Of a DNA stretch of 24,995 nucleotides, positions 24,044 through 24,995 are shown in pieces; the stretch's first letter is position 1, and every line of letters begins with the position of its first letter. Below the pieces are notes generated by a model. That model ran no database searches, was not told where the DNA came from, and worked only from the letters and a program-made list of their open reading frames with translations. A program made the position numbers and the translations under genes. The stretch is from a virus: IMG/VR virus record IMGVR_UViG_3300020197_001067, positions 1 to 24,995 of that record; one strand, written 5' to 3'.

Positions 24044-24415
24044 TTAATATGCAATATTTTTTCTTGGTCGGTATGCATAAAGATTGGTTGGTTTTGGTGG
24101 TTTCATCCATTCTTCTATGCTATTAAATTTATCTTCACAATAAAAATCCTGCTGAACATACCACAGTTTCCAGTGCTCGTGCCCTTTAGATTGATTACAA
24201 GTCTTGCAGCAGCATACCACATTTCTTGCAATATCTAAACCACCTTTAGATTGAGGAACTACATGATCTAAAGTTAAATCTTCTTCTGAATCACAATAAG
24301 CACATTTATGATCCCAACCTTCTTTTATTTGTTTTCTCCATAATCGTTTTGCTTCTGATTGACTTGTTGCTTGTAAATCAAACAAATAATCTTGAGGCGA
24401 TTGGAGAGGTCTCAT
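24044..24415 (-). CDS. HNH endonuclease
   Basis: 123 aa. Two CxxC pairs bind structural zinc (C38/C41 in KCAYCDS; C70/C73 in CCKTCNQSKG). The HNH centre is D50-H51 (LTLDHVVPQSKGG), N65 and N74/K77. Single-domain HNH proteins of this kind cut DNA and occur in phages as homing-type enzymes or packaging helpers; here it stands between small genes, not beside a terminase or an intron, which leaves the role open. The N-terminal part (PQDYLFDLQATSQSE) is helical. The stop abuts the next ATG. A late-like motif (AATAAATA) lies 21 bases upstream. Confidence 0.92.
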   Translation of the reverse strand: MRPLQSPQDYLFDLQATSQSEAKRLWRKQIKEGWDHKCAYCDSEEDLTLDHVVPQSKGGLDIARNVVCCCKTCNQSKGHEHWKLWYVQQDFYCEDKFNSIEEWMKPPKPTNLYAYRPRKNIAY

Positions 24416-24435
24416 AAGTATTTGCGTCTTATGAT

Positions 24436-24443
24436 TATTTATT
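24436..24443 (-). promoter_or_regulatory. Late-like promoter motif (AATAAATA)
   Basis: AATAAATA on the minus strand, 21 bases before the ATG of the HNH gene. A less perfect form of the late motif. Confidence 0.4.
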
Positions 24444-24565
24444 TTAGAGACCTCATACTAATGTCATTATAAAAGGAATATTCCAAAGAGTTGGAAGAGG
24501 ATAAGGATAAAGAGCATAAAAAAGTTCAGTGAACCCTGGGAGGTAAAATTTTTGGCGAATTTTTT

Positions 24566-24778
24566 TTAGGGGTCCTCGTATAACTTTTCCAATTTTTCTT
24601 TTGTGAGGTCAACATACATAACTTCTTCACCAGGATCAGGTGCCTCTGGATGCCTCTTTAGTTTTGGTTTATTCATCTCCTCATTTATTGACTGAATGTT
24701 TGCCCACATCATAGCAAAGGCACCTCCTGCGATGACTGCGAAGAATGTGAAGTAGATTATTACTAAAAAGTTATTCAT
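24566..24778 (-). CDS. Small membrane protein downstream of psbD
   Basis: 70 aa from the ATG at 24778 (MNNFLVIIYFTFFAVIAGGA). One membrane segment at about 4-24, then a charged tail with the strings ANIQSINEEMNKPKLKRHPE, PGEEVMYVDLT and KEKLEKLYEDP. I recall similar small proteins next to cyanophage photosynthesis genes, but their role is unknown. The ATG follows directly on the T-tract of the psbD terminator and has no ribosome site; a GTG at 24805 would run through the hairpin and also lacks one. Possibly translated from read-through transcripts. Confidence 0.8.
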   Translation of the reverse strand: MNNFLVIIYFTFFAVIAGGAFAMMWANIQSINEEMNKPKLKRHPEAPDPGEEVMYVDLTKEKLEKLYEDP

Positions 24779-24803
24779 AAAAAAAAGGAGTTCAGAGAAC
24801 TCC
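24779..24803 (-). terminator. Rho-independent terminator of psbD
   Basis: On the minus strand GGAGTTC (24797-24803) pairs perfectly with GAACTCC (24787-24793) around a 3-base loop, followed by eight T (24779-24786). It lies 57 bases after the psbD stop and ends one base before the ATG of the next gene. Confidence 0.9.
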
Positions 24804-24859
24804 ACTATTTGGTTTTAGGTCGGAAGGGGCAGTCAGGACATCCTGCCCCACAGCATCCC

Positions 24860-24995
24860 TTAGAGTGCGTTGCCACGGGGCAAAACTTCCTCTGGGAATA
24901 CAAAGTTTTCGTGTGGTTGATCAACAGGTGCCATCCAAGCACGTAGTCCTTCGTTAAGAAGAATATTCTTTGTGTAGAAAGTTTCAAACTCAGGA
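24860..24995 (-). CDS. psbD: Photosystem II protein D2 (C-terminal 44 residues; gene continues right)
   Basis: Reading the minus strand from 24994 gives [20 protein letters not shown] and then [24 protein letters not shown], ending with TAA at 24860-24862. This is the conserved D2 C-terminus (the [17 protein letters not shown] and [10 protein letters not shown] ending). D2 forms the photosystem II reaction-centre heterodimer with D1 in the thylakoid membrane; phage copies are known to keep photosynthesis running during infection. It is cut by the right edge, so N-terminus, promoter and any linked psbA lie outside. Strong terminator follows. Confidence 0.97.
   Translation of the reverse strand, partial: PEFETFYTKNILLNEGLRAWMAPVDQPHENFVFPEEVLPRGNAL

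Noticed and set aside
24805-24987. A minus-strand frame over the right edge with CCGAGCPDCPF
   Set aside because: It overlaps the end of psbD in another frame; the D2 C-terminus is unmistakable in the other frame, so the Cys-rich string is a chance reading.
1-24995. tRNA genes, CRISPR arrays, insertion sequences or integrase
   Set aside because: No cloverleaf-like sequences, regular spaced repeats, terminal inverted repeats or recombinase motifs were seen on either strand.

Overview
The window reads as part of a T4-like marine cyanophage genome (a myovirus of Synechococcus or Prochlorococcus). The strongest evidence is at the right edge, where the minus strand encodes the last 44 residues of photosystem II protein D2 (psbD), a classic cyanophage-carried host photosynthesis gene. 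Other support is the A+T-rich sequence, tight gene packing almost entirely on the minus strand, several huge fibre-like virion proteins, a small glutaredoxin, and a repeated TATAAATA-like motif (T4-type late promoter) 20-45 bases ahead of most structural genes. I see no tRNA, IS element, CRISPR array or integrase.

Layout, left to right (nearly all genes are transcribed right to left). 1-1506: small conserved phage genes (a partial gene, a 203-aa protein, a small membrane protein, a probable 43-aa gene with an ATT start, glutaredoxin). 1559-5806: two long fibre/structural proteins. 5872-13619: a sugar and surface-glycan module. It holds an HldD-type epimerase (the only plus-strand gene), a cupin, a 2OG-Fe(II) oxygenase, a HAD phosphatase, separate HldE-type kinase and adenylyltransferase proteins, two tandem NodU/TobZ-type carbamoyltransferases and a GT9-like glycosyltransferase. 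13745-22626: a second virion block with a tail-assembly-chaperone-like protein, three paralogous cysteine- and glycine-rich fibre/adhesin-like proteins, small structural proteins and a 1005-aa fibre with repeated carbohydrate-binding-like motifs. 22680-24995: a second 2OG-Fe(II) oxygenase, small genes, an HNH nuclease, a small membrane protein and psbD.

How the genes fit together: HldE kinase + HAD phosphatase + HldE adenylyltransferase + HldD epimerase are the last four steps to ADP-L-glycero-beta-D-manno-heptose; only the first enzyme (GmhA isomerase) is not seen here. The GT9-like enzyme is the natural consumer of an ADP-heptose-like donor, and the carbamoyltransferases, cupin and oxygenase could decorate the sugar. 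The eight-gene minus-strand operon is set off by an upstream terminator and has its own host-type promoter (TTTACA-17-TATAAT) with a phage late promoter nested in its spacer. It looks like a self-contained cargo cassette placed between two tail-fibre blocks. Glycan gene clusters are known in some T4-like cyanophages (for example P-SSM2); the heptose plus double-carbamoyltransferase combination, and the Cys-rich triplet next to it, are the parts most worth attention.
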